Assembly (NCBI GenBank): GCA_902559395.1
Contig: CACEHR010000008.1
Location: forward strand, 1 to 52,892
Source of the DNA: an uncultured Pelagibacteraceae bacterium
GTDB lineage: Bacteria; Pseudomonadota; Alphaproteobacteria; Pelagibacterales; Pelagibacteraceae
Reading direction: 5' to 3'
DNA length: 52,892 nucleotides
This document shows, in pieces, positions 37,418 through 46,548 of the stretch (its first letter is position 1; each line of letters starts with the position of its first letter). A model generated the notes under the pieces. It was not told the origin of the DNA. It saw only the letters and a program-made list of their open reading frames with translations, and ran no database searches. Position numbers and translations under genes: made by a program.

Positions 37418-38812
37418 CTACAAATTTTTTGTAATATCCTCTGTCATTTTTTTTGCATCTGCAAACAACATCAAGGTATTTTCTTTATAGAACAAATCAT
37501 TATCTATTCCTGCATATCCAGGTGATAAACTTCTTTTTACAAACAATACTGACTTGCATTTTTCAACATCTAAAACTGGCATTCCATAAATTGGACTTTG
37601 TGGATCTGTTTTTGCAACTGGATTGGTAACATCATTTGCACCAATAACAAAAGCAACATCTGCATTAGCAAAATCATTATTAATTTCCTCTAATTCAAAT
37701 ACCTCATCATATGGTACATTGGCTTCAGCGAGTAAAACATTCATATGACCTGGCATTCGCCCTGCAACAGGATGGATTGCATATGATACCTTAATGTCGT
37801 TTTTTTTCAGTGTATCAACCATCTCTCTTAAAGCATGTTGTGCTTGGGCAACTGCCATTCCATAACCAGGCACAATTATAACCGAAGAAGCATTTTTCAT
37901 TAAAAAAGCTGCATCATCTGCATTTCCACTCTTAACAGGTCTTTGCTCTTTATTTTGGTTTCCTGAAGCTTGTTCTGTTGCACCGAAACCACCTAATATA
38001 ACATTGAAGAATGATCTATTCATTCCCTTACACATTATGTATGAAAGTATAGCACCAGATGATCCAACTAGCGCACCTGTTATAATTAACGCAGTATTTT
38101 CCAAAGTAAATCCAATTCCAGCCGCAGCCCAACCTGAGTAAGAATTAAGCATTGATATTACTACTGGCATATCTGCACCACCAATTGGAATGATTATTAA
38201 AAATCCTATTAAAAAAGAAACAGCAATTAAAATCCAAAATAAATTAGATGATTGTGTTGAACAAAGATAAAAAGTTAATATTAAAATTAATATCAATAAT
38301 AATGCATTTAATAAATGCTGACCTTTAAAAGTTATAGGTGCACCTGACATTATTCCCTGCAATTTTAAAAAGGCTATAACAGATCCAGAAAAAGTAATCG
38401 CACCAACAGCTGCTCCTATTGCCATTTCTATTAAGCTTGCAAGTTTAATGTTTCCTGGTGTTCCAAGATTAAATGCAACCGGATTGATAAATGCTGAAAT
38501 TGCTACAAATACAGCTGCTAAACCAACTAAACTGTGAAAACCTGCAACTAATTCTGGCATTGCGGTCATTGGTATACGATAAGCAATAAAAGCACCTACG
38601 CTTCCACCAATAGCCAAAAATATTAGTACAAAAATAAATCCAGTTGTAAAATTTCCAACCGAAAGAAATGTAACAGTCACAGCTATCAGCATTCCAATTA
38701 TTCCAAATAAATTTCCCTGTCTCGAAGTTTCTGGAGATGATAAGCCTCTTAGAGCTAAGATAAATAAAACTCCAGAAATTAAATATAAAATTGCGGATAA
38801 ATTTGCAGACAT
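37418..38812 (-). CDS. pntB: NAD(P) transhydrogenase beta subunit
   Basis: 464 aa. N-terminal two thirds hold about nine TM helices (domain II); the soluble NADP-binding domain III starts near 290 with VIIVPGYGMAVAQAQHALREM, then HPVAGRMPGHMNVLLAEANVPYD, VIGANDVTNPVAKTDPQSPIYGMP and SLSPGYAGIDN. With PntAA/PntAB it uses the proton motive force to make NADPH from NADH. Three bases separate it from pntAB. Confidence 0.95.
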   Translation of the reverse strand: MSANLSAILYLISGVLFILALRGLSSPETSRQGNLFGIIGMLIAVTVTFLSVGNFTTGFIFVLIFLAIGGSVGAFIAYRIPMTAMPELVAGFHSLVGLAAVFVAISAFINPVAFNLGTPGNIKLASLIEMAIGAAVGAITFSGSVIAFLKLQGIMSGAPITFKGQHLLNALLLILILILTFYLCSTQSSNLFWILIAVSFLIGFLIIIPIGGADMPVVISMLNSYSGWAAAGIGFTLENTALIITGALVGSSGAILSYIMCKGMNRSFFNVILGGFGATEQASGNQNKEQRPVKSGNADDAAFLMKNASSVIIVPGYGMAVAQAQHALREMVDTLKKNDIKVSYAIHPVAGRMPGHMNVLLAEANVPYDEVFELEEINNDFANADVAFVIGANDVTNPVAKTDPQSPIYGMPVLDVEKCKSVLFVKRSLSPGYAGIDNDLFYKENTLMLFADAKKMTEDITKNL

Positions 38813-38815
38813 TTA

Positions 38816-39124
38816 TTATTTATCCTTTTTCTTTTTTTTATACATAGCTAACATTCTTTGGGTAACTAAAAATCCACCAAAAATATTTACAGCCGCTAAA
38901 ATAATTGCTAAAAAACCATAAATACTAGATGATGAGAAAACTACTCCATCATTTCCAGATAAAGCCGCAATTATTGCCCCTACTATTATTACCGAGGAGA
39001 TTGCATTAGTAACTGACATCAAAGGTGTATGTAATGAAGGTGTAACACTCCATACAACATAGTAGCCAACAAATATTGACAATATAAATATACTTAATCT
39101 GAATATAAAAGGATCTATTTCCAT
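38816..39124 (-). CDS. pntAB: NAD(P) transhydrogenase alpha subunit, membrane part
   Basis: 102 aa with three TM helices (about 7-27, 38-60, 67-90) and the motif VTPSLHTPLMSVTNAISSVIIVGA, which lines the proton channel. It corresponds to the C-terminal third of E. coli PntA; alphaproteobacteria encode it as a separate gene. Lies between pntAA (4-base gap) and pntB. Confidence 0.94.
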   Translation of the reverse strand: MEIDPFIFRLSIFILSIFVGYYVVWSVTPSLHTPLMSVTNAISSVIIVGAIIAALSGNDGVVFSSSSIYGFLAIILAAVNIFGGFLVTQRMLAMYKKKKKDK

Positions 39125-39128
39125 AATA

Positions 39129-40217
39129 CTATTTAATCAGTGTTTTTTCTATTATTTCATCATCTAAATTAATGTTTAATTTCTTATTTTCTTTATCATA
39201 TAAATTAGAAATAAAGTTAAATACATTTTTTGCGTAAAGATTAGAAGCTGAAACTGGTAATTTATTTAATATATTTGCCTCACCTAAAATTTTAACTCCA
39301 TCTTTTTCAACAAGCTTATCAACCTCAGTAAAAACCGTGTTTCCCCCTTGGACTGCCGCTAAATCATATATGACTGAACCTTTTTGTAAATTTTTAAACA
39401 TTTGCTCTTTAATAATTTTAGGTGCTTCTCTTCCTGGAATTAAAGCAGTACAAATTATTATATCAATTTTTTTTAATGTTTCTGAAAGTAATTCTTCTTG
39501 CTTCTTTTTAAATTCATCTGATGCTTCTTTTGCATACCCGCCCTCAGTTTCTAAATTTTCTGAACCTTCAACAGTTAGAAATTTACCACCTAAACTTTCA
39601 ACTTGTTCCTTTGAAGCCATTCTTACATCTGTTGCAAATACTACAGCTCCCATTCTTTTAGCTGTTGCAATAGCTTGTAATCCAGCGACACCCGCTCCAA
39701 CTACCAATACTTTTGCTGCTGGAATTGTACCGGCCGCAGTCATCATCATTGGAATCGCTCTTTCATAAACTTGGAAAGCTTCTATTACTGCTTTATAGCC
39801 GGCAAGGTTAGCTTGTGATGATAAAATATCCATTGATTGTGCTCTTGTAATTCGTGGAAGTAACTCTAATGAAAAACAATTTATTTTTTTTAAATTTAAA
39901 TTTTTTAATTTTTCTTTATTTAAGAAAGAATTTAATGAACCAATTAAAGTTTGATTTTCCTTAAATAAGGATAATTTTACTTCAGTTGGTAATCCTAATT
40001 GAATAATGATGTCAGAATTCTTTATTATTTCATCTTCATTGTCTAAAAAATCAACTCCTGAATTTTTATAATCTTCATCGCTAAAACCTAAATTTGCTCC
40101 ATAATTTTTTGGTAAAAATAAATTAAATCCTAAACTAATATATTTTTTTGCTATCTCAGGAGTAATTGCTATTCTTTTTTCAACATCTCGATTTTCTGAA
40201 ATTGATGCTAAATTCAT
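39129..40217 (-). CDS. pntAA: NAD(P) transhydrogenase alpha subunit, NAD-binding part
   Basis: 362 aa soluble domain I. N-terminal ENRDVEKRIAITPEIAKKY; the mobile-loop and NAD-binding Rossmann VLVVGAGVAGLQAIATAKRMGAVVFATDVR; TALIPGREAPKII; VIYDLAAVQGGN. The split into three genes is the normal alphaproteobacterial arrangement, not a frameshift: each has its own start and stop with short gaps. 16 bases upstream lies the cytochrome oxidase subunit IV gene. Confidence 0.95.
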   Translation of the reverse strand: MNLASISENRDVEKRIAITPEIAKKYISLGFNLFLPKNYGANLGFSDEDYKNSGVDFLDNEDEIIKNSDIIIQLGLPTEVKLSLFKENQTLIGSLNSFLNKEKLKNLNLKKINCFSLELLPRITRAQSMDILSSQANLAGYKAVIEAFQVYERAIPMMMTAAGTIPAAKVLVVGAGVAGLQAIATAKRMGAVVFATDVRMASKEQVESLGGKFLTVEGSENLETEGGYAKEASDEFKKKQEELLSETLKKIDIIICTALIPGREAPKIIKEQMFKNLQKGSVIYDLAAVQGGNTVFTEVDKLVEKDGVKILGEANILNKLPVSASNLYAKNVFNFISNLYDKENKKLNINLDDEIIEKTLIK

Positions 40218-40233
40218 AAAAATTTTAATGATA

Positions 40234-40344
40234 TTACAAAAGAAATATTGCCATTAAGATTAATACACTAATTACAGCAACTGTACCCCAAAGGACAAAT
40301 CTGGTAAAATTATTCCAAGTATTTTTATGGTTTTCATTATCCAT
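40234..40344 (-). CDS. aa3-type cytochrome c oxidase subunit IV-like peptide (36 aa)
   Basis: Tiny gene found by reading the minus strand. It encodes MDNENHKNTWNNFTRF followed by the single TM helix VLWGTVAVISVLILMAIFLL, the pattern of the bacterial aa3 oxidase subunit IV family (PF07835), which has a conserved T-W-x-x-F-T/x-R/K-F start and one helix. Genes of this family are often found just upstream of pntAA in alphaproteobacteria. It starts 4 bases after rpmJ. The main cox genes are elsewhere. Confidence 0.82.
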   Translation of the reverse strand: MDNENHKNTWNNFTRFVLWGTVAVISVLILMAIFLL

Positions 40345-40348
40345 AAAA

Positions 40349-40474
40349 TTATTTCTGTCTTGCTTTAAATTTAGGGTTTGTTTTATTGATGACATAAACT
40401 CTACCTCTTCTTCTAACGAGTTTAGAATTTAAATCTCTTTTTTTAATTGACTTTAAGGAGCTTTTAATTTTCAT
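40349..40474 (-). CDS. rpmJ: Ribosomal protein L36 (41 aa)
   Basis: Small gene read directly from the minus strand: it begins [20 protein letters not shown], continues [14 protein letters not shown], and ends [23 protein letters not shown] is the L36 signature. There is no cysteine or zinc ribbon, so it is the C-minus form. Starts 2 bases after the epimerase stop and ends 4 bases before the oxidase peptide gene; no Shine-Dalgarno is seen, and expression probably depends on the upstream transcript. Confidence 0.93.
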   Translation of the reverse strand: MKIKSSLKSIKKRDLNSKLVRRRGRVYVINKTNPKFKARQK

Positions 40475-40476
40475 AA

Positions 40477-41358
40477 TTAGCAAGACTTAATAAAGGAACT
40501 TATATAATCTTTCAATTGTAATTTTCCATATTTTTGTATTATATGATTATTATAAGAGATTTTGGTCAAAGCTGAGGCATATCGCTCCCCTAATCTAGGT
40601 TTTAAAAATACTATCCTGCTATTAAACATTTTAGCAACATTTAAAATGGAGTAAGATTTTGTATTACTAATACTATAATATTTACACTTATTTTTTTTAA
40701 ATGCTTCGAAACATATTCTTACAGTATCATGAATATGAGTAAATCTTCTTGTTTGATCTCCAGGTCTAACAACACTTAATGGTTTTTTATTTTTATACTG
40801 GTGCTCGAATATTCCTATAACTGTTGCCATGTCTCCTACTTTAATTTGTCTTGGCCCATAAACATTATAAAAAAAAACTACTTCGAATTTAAAATTAAAC
40901 CATTTTTTTAAATTTTCTAATAATTCTAAATTTTTTGATTTTGTAAATGCATAAGGTGAAAGATTTTTATCTTTACCATTATTTCCTAAAGTAGCAGATG
41001 TTGCTGAATAAATAAGCTTAACATTATTATCTAAACAAAATTTAAATACTGCTTTTGAACCAATTGAATTAGAATTATAACATTCATCAAAATTTTTAAA
41101 ACTTTGATAAATTCTTGAAAATTCACCAAAATGAAAAATTGAGTTAATTTTATTTTTATATTTTTCTAAGATTTTTTTTATATTTATTGTATCTCCTTTT
41201 AAATATTTGACTCTATTATTTTTAATATGATTTTTTTTATTTCCAGAAGAATAATTATCTAAACTTATAATTTTAAACTTTGTTTCCCTTACTAATAATT
41301 CAATAAGGTTGGAACCAACAAACCCTGCACCGCCTGTAATTACAATGAGATTTTTCAT
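40477..41358 (-). CDS. NAD-dependent sugar epimerase/dehydratase (SDR family)
   Basis: 293 aa. Start at 41358 ([22 protein letters not shown]) is chosen because the longer open frame to 41412 would run into the 5S rRNA gene. Rossmann motif [10 protein letters not shown]; catalytic region [11 protein letters not shown] with YAFTKSK (Tyr-x-x-x-Lys); [27 protein letters not shown]. It resembles GalE/ADP-heptose-epimerase-like SDRs; the sugar is unknown. It stands between 5S rRNA and rpmJ, so it is an outlier of the glycan cluster that lies on the other side of 5S. Confidence 0.88.
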   Translation of the reverse strand: MKNLIVITGGAGFVGSNLIELLVRETKFKIISLDNYSSGNKKNHIKNNRVKYLKGDTINIKKILEKYKNKINSIFHFGEFSRIYQSFKNFDECYNSNSIGSKAVFKFCLDNNVKLIYSATSATLGNNGKDKNLSPYAFTKSKNLELLENLKKWFNFKFEVVFFYNVYGPRQIKVGDMATVIGIFEHQYKNKKPLSVVRPGDQTRRFTHIHDTVRICFEAFKKNKCKYYSISNTKSYSILNVAKMFNSRIVFLKPRLGERYASALTKISYNNHIIQKYGKLQLKDYISSFIKSC

Positions 41359-41366
41359 TTTAGAAT

Positions 41367-41485
41367 AGCCTGGCAATGTCCTACTCTTCCATGTCTTAAG
41401 ACAAAGTACCATTGGCGCAGAAAGGCTTGACTTCCGAGTTCGGAATGGGATCGGGTATTACCCTTTCGCAATAATCACCAGGCAA
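41367..41485 (-). rRNA. rrf: 5S ribosomal RNA
   Basis: About 118 nt, 5' end at about 41485. The terminal helix pairs GCCTGG with CCAGGC; the conserved block CCCATTCCGAACTCGGAAG and the loop E/helix IV region are present on the minus strand. No 16S, 23S or tRNA lies next to it in this window: the upstream neighbour is a polysaccharide gene. In SAR11 the 5S gene is known to be separated from 16S-23S by a hypervariable region. Confidence 0.96.
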
Positions 41486-41488
41486 TTC

Positions 41489-41516
41489 TTTATACACAAA
41501 ACTTTTATTTTGTAAA
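41489..41516 (-). promoter_or_regulatory. Promoter of the 5S rRNA
   Basis: Minus strand TTTACA (41516-41511), 16 bp ending TTTTGTG, TATAAA (41494-41489). The extended TG element is present. Position +1 would fall at about 41482-41484, essentially the mature 5' end of 5S. Confidence 0.6.
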
Positions 41517-41544
41517 ATTATTTTTTAATTTATAACTTATACTT

Positions 41545-42807
41545 TTAGTGATTTTTTAATGTATTTTTATCTTTTGATCTTTGCCAGAGTAATAATCCTA
41601 TAGGAAAATAGTATACGATTGACATCCAATTATTAAAAAAACTTCCACTTGGGGAAAAAGGCCACAAACTAATTAATAAAGCACTTAATAAGCATACCTC
41701 GAAATCATTTAATAAACTTTTTTTACCTTGAATAAATTTATATATAAAATGCTTTATTGAAATAAAAACTATCAAAATAAAAATTGTAAAAACTATTAAA
41801 AAAGAAAAAATACCACTTTCAGATAGAAGTTCTATATATGTATTATGAGGATGTGTTTCACATGAATATTCTGATACACTGTATTTATCACAAATATTCC
41901 TAAATTGACGTGGCCCAACACCAAAAAACTTATTATCTAAAAAAATTCGATAAGCAGTTACATACATGTCAGTGTGTGGTTTTGAAAATATGTAAACCTT
42001 ATCAGTATTTCTTGTAAAATCTTTAACAGTCTGATCAATAAATCGTTCTTTTGAATTAGGAACAAAATTAATTAATACTAATATTAGAAACAAAGATGCA
42101 ATATATGTCCAAAGTCTATAAACTTTATACTCCTTAATCATTAATACTATATATACAGCAGATAAATTCATGAAAAATAATGCTAATCTTTCTCCACTTA
42201 CAAAAATTAGTCCCTCAGATAATATAAAAATAATTGTCATTATGAATAACATTGATTTTTGTTTTTTTTTATAATCAAGTAAAACAAATAACCCAAAAAA
42301 AATTGGAAAGAATCTTGCAAGATAGCTTCCTAAAATTAATTCTGAACCAAAAAAACTACTAACTCTGTAATCATTATATAAAGCGTAACCAAATAGATTT
42401 TTTCCAAAAAAATATTGAAAATATCCATCAACTACTAATGATGAATAGCAAAGTAACATTGAGATAAAAAGGTATTTTAATAAAAAATTATTTTTTTCAA
42501 GTAAATACCAAAAACATAATGAAAATATTCCAAAACGAAAATAAAATAAAGAATTCTTTAATGAGATCAAAATATTATCTGATAATAAAGAGCTTGATAT
42601 TAAAATTATGCAAAAAATTATAAAAAATTTAAAAAAATAATTATTATAATATTTTATTAATTTATTTTTTACTGAATTAATTAAAAATAATATTGTAACC
42701 AATGATATACCCAAGTCCGATAAAAAAGGACCAGATATTAATAAGACAGGCATTAAAACTATTATCCATAGTGGAACTGTATTAAAAAAAAATGATTGAC
42801 TTCTCAT
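41545..42807 (-). CDS. O-antigen polymerase/ligase-like membrane protein (Wzy/WaaL)
   Basis: 420 aa with about 11 hydrophobic segments. The large periplasmic loop contains SCETHPHNTYIELLSESGIFS, the His-rich loop hallmark of Wzy_C/O-antigen ligases, and FVSGERLALFFMN precedes it. Ligase (transfer to lipid A core) versus polymerase (chain growth) cannot be decided. Its presence next to Wzz favours a polymerised O-chain. Last gene of the cluster before 5S. Confidence 0.82.
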   Translation of the reverse strand: MRSQSFFFNTVPLWIIVLMPVLLISGPFLSDLGISLVTILFLINSVKNKLIKYYNNYFFKFFIIFCIILISSSLLSDNILISLKNSLFYFRFGIFSLCFWYLLEKNNFLLKYLFISMLLCYSSLVVDGYFQYFFGKNLFGYALYNDYRVSSFFGSELILGSYLARFFPIFFGLFVLLDYKKKQKSMLFIMTIIFILSEGLIFVSGERLALFFMNLSAVYIVLMIKEYKVYRLWTYIASLFLILVLINFVPNSKERFIDQTVKDFTRNTDKVYIFSKPHTDMYVTAYRIFLDNKFFGVGPRQFRNICDKYSVSEYSCETHPHNTYIELLSESGIFSFLIVFTIFILIVFISIKHFIYKFIQGKKSLLNDFEVCLLSALLISLWPFSPSGSFFNNWMSIVYYFPIGLLLWQRSKDKNTLKNH

Positions 42808-42853
42808 AATCCTATAAAATTTAGTTTTATTAATTATATTACGAAATTATTTT

Positions 42854-43849
42854 CTATTTTCGGTTTTGTATAGCATTTGATGTCAGTGCAACAATTATTC
42901 CTGACAATGCTCCAAGTATTATAATTACTAAATAATACTTTTTTACTGAGCTTTGTCCAAGGTCTACATATTGTGTTGAATCATAAATTATTTTTGCAGC
43001 ATAAAAATTTTCTTTGTTTGATATAGGAGAACTATCAAATATATCTTTCATCCTCTGAATATACTTATTCGCAATTAAAATATTTTTCTTTTTTTCTAAT
43101 GAAATTCTCTCACTTTCATCTTCGGTCACAGATAATTGAGTTTGAATATCCTCAATCTCAAATTGCTTTATTGCTTCAACGTAGTTGATATAATTTTCAA
43201 ACATTGATGATAAATCTTTTTGAATTGCTAAATTTGTACTTTTCTCAATAAATTTTAAAAAACTTTCCCAATTTTCTATATTTAAAGTTTCATATTTAAT
43301 TATCACAGGAGTTTCTTTTTCATATGCCACTCTATCTGTATTTAGTATTTTTATTGATGATGCTAATTTTATTATTGCATTCTCATATTCAAGCTTAGTT
43401 GAGTAATCATCTTGCTTTAATAACTTAAACTCTTTAACCAAATTTATTAAATTGGATTTTTGGTTAAGTCTATCAACAAACAAATCAAGCAGAAATTTTT
43501 TATCAATATTATTAATTTCCAAGTCTTTAATATTTGTGTCTACAATTTTAAATGTTTTAGCAGATAATTTATCAGTATTTGTTTGTAATTCACTAAAACG
43601 GTCATTTACATAATAAGGTTTGATCGTATTTATAATTGAATTATAAATTTTATATTTAGCTTCATCCATTACCGAAATAGATCTCACTTCAGTCAAAACT
43701 TTAGTTTTACTAGCTCCTTGTGTTGATTGAAGAATAAATGCTATAATTATACTCAATACTATAAAAAAAATAACTGTGATTTTTTTTTTCCAGAGAATTA
43801 TGGTTATATCTAATAAATCAATCTCATCTTTAGGTAAATTTTTTGACAT
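42854..43849 (-). CDS. Wzz-like polysaccharide chain-length regulator
   Basis: 331 aa. TM helix near 25-42 (KITVIFFIVLSIIIAFILQS), a long helical periplasmic segment (about 60-295), and a second TM near 306-325 (YYLVIIILGALSGIIVALTS): the Wzz (LPS chain-length determinant) two-helix layout. The usual Pro-rich motif before TM2 is absent or poor, so this is assigned on topology and neighbours. It would set the number of repeats made by the polymerase. Confidence 0.7.
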   Translation of the reverse strand: MSKNLPKDEIDLLDITIILWKKKITVIFFIVLSIIIAFILQSTQGASKTKVLTEVRSISVMDEAKYKIYNSIINTIKPYYVNDRFSELQTNTDKLSAKTFKIVDTNIKDLEINNIDKKFLLDLFVDRLNQKSNLINLVKEFKLLKQDDYSTKLEYENAIIKLASSIKILNTDRVAYEKETPVIIKYETLNIENWESFLKFIEKSTNLAIQKDLSSMFENYINYVEAIKQFEIEDIQTQLSVTEDESERISLEKKKNILIANKYIQRMKDIFDSSPISNKENFYAAKIIYDSTQYVDLGQSSVKKYYLVIIILGALSGIIVALTSNAIQNRK

Positions 43850-43891
43850 AAGTTTATTTTTTTATTTATTATAATTAAATTAATAATGCAA

Positions 43892-45928
43892 TTATTTAAT
43901 AAGATTTATTATTTTACTATCTTTATGATTGCTTAATTCATTATCATTGTCTGTATTGGTAGATTGGTTTCGCTCATATTTTCTAATTATTGATTTCTCA
44001 CAATATATATGATCAACTATTTTAGAATTAGATTTATATAACTTAATTAATCTTTCTAAAATTTCTTTAACATCTTTTATTTTGTTTGCATCTAAAAAAT
44101 TTCGTAATTCATGCAAATCTTTTTTCAATTCCGAAAAAGGTATAAATGAATCGTTTGCCTTTTTAATTTTAAAATGATCTGTTTTTTCAGGATTATCTCC
44201 TATTAATAATTCTTCATATAATTTTTCTCCAGATCTTAATCCGGTTATCTTAATGGCAATATCTCCACTTGGATTTTTTTCATCTCTAACAGTAAATCCA
44301 GACAAATTAACCATCTTATATATCAAATCTTTAATTTTTATACTATCACCCATATCAAGGACAAAAACTTCAGAATGTTTGCCCATTGCTCCTGCTTGAA
44401 TAACCAATTCAGCTGCCTCGGTTATAGTCATAAAGTAACGTGTTACATCCTCGTGAGTTAGGGTTACTGGTCCACCTTCTTTAATTTGTTTTTTGAACTT
44501 TGGGATTACGGAACCAGAAGACTCTAGTACATTACCAAATCGAACTATAGAAAAATTTGTGCTTATATCTTTGGTATTCCAATACACACCCTGCATACAA
44601 AGTTCAGAAAGTCTCTTCGATGCACCCATGATGTTAGTTGGCCTAACTGCTTTATCACTTGAAATTAGCACTAAATTTGAAACATCTTTATTTACTGATG
44701 CCATAGCAACAGACAAAGTGCCGAATACGTTGTTTTTTACACCTTCACATATATTTTCCTCCACTAAGGGCACATGTTTATATGCTGCAGCATGATAAAC
44801 GGTATCAACTTTAAACGTTTCAAATATTGTCTCTAGTTTCTTTTGATCTTGAACATTAACAAGTAAAGAAACTATTTTTAAATTTTTATTTAAAGTTAAT
44901 AGTTCTTCATAAATTTTATAAAGAGCATACTCATTTAACTCTAAAAGTATTAGTTTATTTGGTTTTAGCTTCACAATTTGACGACTTAATTCAGAACCTA
45001 TTGACCCACCAGCACCTGTCACAAGTACTATCTTTGAATTAATATTTTTATTTAATAACTTAAGATCTGGTTTCACTTGTTCACGATTCAATAAATCATC
45101 GATATTTAAATCCTTTATATCGGATACAGTTATTCTTCCATCTACAATTTCAGATATACTAGGAAGTGTTTTGACTTCTAATTTATATTTATTTAATTTT
45201 CCAATTATTTTGTTTCTTTTACTTCTGTTAGTTGTTGGAAGAGCTAGAAAAACTAAGCTAATATTTTTGGATTTAATTAATTTGTCTAATTTTAAAGGTG
45301 AATAAATTATTTGACCTAATAAAATTTGTTTATGTAGCTGCTCATTATCATCTAAAAAGCCGACAACTTTAAATTCAGGACTATTTTCTAAAGCAGAAAC
45401 TAATTGACGTCCAGCATCCCCTGCCCCATAAACTAATACTTTCTTCTTATCAAAAGATTTTTTAAAACCAACATTGACTTCAAATAAATATTTAACAGCT
45501 AATCTTGAACTCAAAACAGCAAAAAATAATAACATAGGTTGAAAAAAACCAATTGGTCTAGGTACTAATTGAATTCCATAAACACCAATTGTAAAATATA
45601 ATAATCCATATACTAAAGATGACATTAGAATAGTAAAAAATATAGAAAAGCCTGTATAACGAAATATAGTTCGGTATAACCCAAATAGCCAAAAAATTGG
45701 TATAGCGATCATTACAGATATTAATGCTGAATAAAGATTAAAATCCTCAAACAAAGTTAATATTTCTATTTCTGGTTTAATTGTAAGCCAATATTTAGAT
45801 CTTACAGTAAAAGCCAACCAAGTACATAAAATACACAGGAATGCATCTGTTATCATCGCGATGGATCGTTTTGTATATCGATGAAGAGATAAAGTATAAT
45901 TTGAAAATTCTTTAAAATAATTACTCAT
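43892..45928 (-). CDS. Membrane-bound UDP-GlcNAc 4,6-dehydratase (PglF/WbpM/CapD type)
   Basis: 678 aa. Four TM helices (about 23-43, 63-87, 93-118, 125-147); a CoA-binding-like domain VLVYGAGDAGRQLVSAL; and the SDR domain TGAGGSIGSELSRQ (304-317). The catalytic region is SSDKAVRPTNIMGASKR, with Met where classical SDRs have Tyr, as in PglF. The protein should remove water from UDP-GlcNAc to give a 4-keto-6-deoxy sugar, the first step to UDP-diacetamido-bacillosamine. Confidence 0.9.
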   Translation of the reverse strand: MSNYFKEFSNYTLSLHRYTKRSIAMITDAFLCILCTWLAFTVRSKYWLTIKPEIEILTLFEDFNLYSALISVMIAIPIFWLFGLYRTIFRYTGFSIFFTILMSSLVYGLLYFTIGVYGIQLVPRPIGFFQPMLLFFAVLSSRLAVKYLFEVNVGFKKSFDKKKVLVYGAGDAGRQLVSALENSPEFKVVGFLDDNEQLHKQILLGQIIYSPLKLDKLIKSKNISLVFLALPTTNRSKRNKIIGKLNKYKLEVKTLPSISEIVDGRITVSDIKDLNIDDLLNREQVKPDLKLLNKNINSKIVLVTGAGGSIGSELSRQIVKLKPNKLILLELNEYALYKIYEELLTLNKNLKIVSLLVNVQDQKKLETIFETFKVDTVYHAAAYKHVPLVEENICEGVKNNVFGTLSVAMASVNKDVSNLVLISSDKAVRPTNIMGASKRLSELCMQGVYWNTKDISTNFSIVRFGNVLESSGSVIPKFKKQIKEGGPVTLTHEDVTRYFMTITEAAELVIQAGAMGKHSEVFVLDMGDSIKIKDLIYKMVNLSGFTVRDEKNPSGDIAIKITGLRSGEKLYEELLIGDNPEKTDHFKIKKANDSFIPFSELKKDLHELRNFLDANKIKDVKEILERLIKLYKSNSKIVDHIYCEKSIIRKYERNQSTNTDNDNELSNHKDSKIINLIK

Positions 45929-45948
45929 GAAGATTTGTAATAAGATTA

Positions 45949-46548
45949 TTAATTTTTCTGAACTGTGTCATCTAAAATATTTTTAAACACTTTTGATCCT
46001 ACTGCAGTCTTTACATTTTTACCTATGTTAATCCCTGGATGAACAGATGTGCCCGTACCTAAGTGAGAAAATTTTCCAATTTTTACACTGCCTGATAATG
46101 AACAATTAGGCGAAATATGCGCAAAATCCTCGATCACACAATCATGATCTATAGATGCACTTGTATTTATAATCACTCCATCTTTAATAACTGCACCAGT
46201 ATTAATTACTGCATTTGCCATTACGCAAATACCATTACCTAATGTTGAAAATTTACTAATGGTCGATCTAGGATGTGTTAAACTCACAATATTCATTTTT
46301 TTTTCCCTAAGCCATTCTATTATTTTAAACCTGATTTTATTTTCTCCAATTGCAACAAAAAAAGCATCATAATCATTCAAATGCTTTTTTAAAAAATTTA
46401 TGTTACCAGAAATAGTAAATGGAAATTGATTTATCTCATTTTCATTGTCATCATAAAAATCTATACTTTCATAATTATTTAAGTGAGCAATTTCTCCAAC
46501 AACTTTACCATGTCCTCCAGCACCTATTATTGCTAATTTTTTATTCAT
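45949..46548 (-). CDS. Sugar O/N-acetyltransferase, left-handed beta-helix (PglD-like)
   Basis: 199 aa. N-terminal Rossmann-like part LAIIGAGGHGKVVGEIA (residues 4-20), then hexapeptide repeats from about 95 on. Candidate catalytic His is in NTSASIDHDCVIEDFAHISP. It matches the NeuD/PglD family that acetylates the 4-amino group of UDP-4-amino-sugars. Its start overlaps the PglC-like gene by 8 bases, and it follows the aminotransferase and precedes the dehydratase, consistent with a bacillosamine set. Confidence 0.87.
   Translation of the reverse strand: MNKKLAIIGAGGHGKVVGEIAHLNNYESIDFYDDNENEINQFPFTISGNINFLKKHLNDYDAFFVAIGENKIRFKIIEWLREKKMNIVSLTHPRSTISKFSTLGNGICVMANAVINTGAVIKDGVIINTSASIDHDCVIEDFAHISPNCSLSGSVKIGKFSHLGTGTSVHPGINIGKNVKTAVGSKVFKNILDDTVQKN

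Noticed and set aside
39337..39768. 143-codon plus-strand frame opposite pntAA
   Set aside because: Antisense shadow of a well conserved gene; composition reflects reverse complement of Ala/Gly-rich segments.
38816..40217. pntA broken into two pieces by mutation
   Set aside because: Separate PntAA and PntAB genes are the normal alphaproteobacterial layout, each with a proper start and stop.
41359..41412. N-terminal extension (MVLCLKTWKSRT...) of the sugar epimerase
   Set aside because: It is translated from the 3' part of 5S rRNA; the Rossmann start [10 protein letters not shown] at 41358 is the usual family N terminus.
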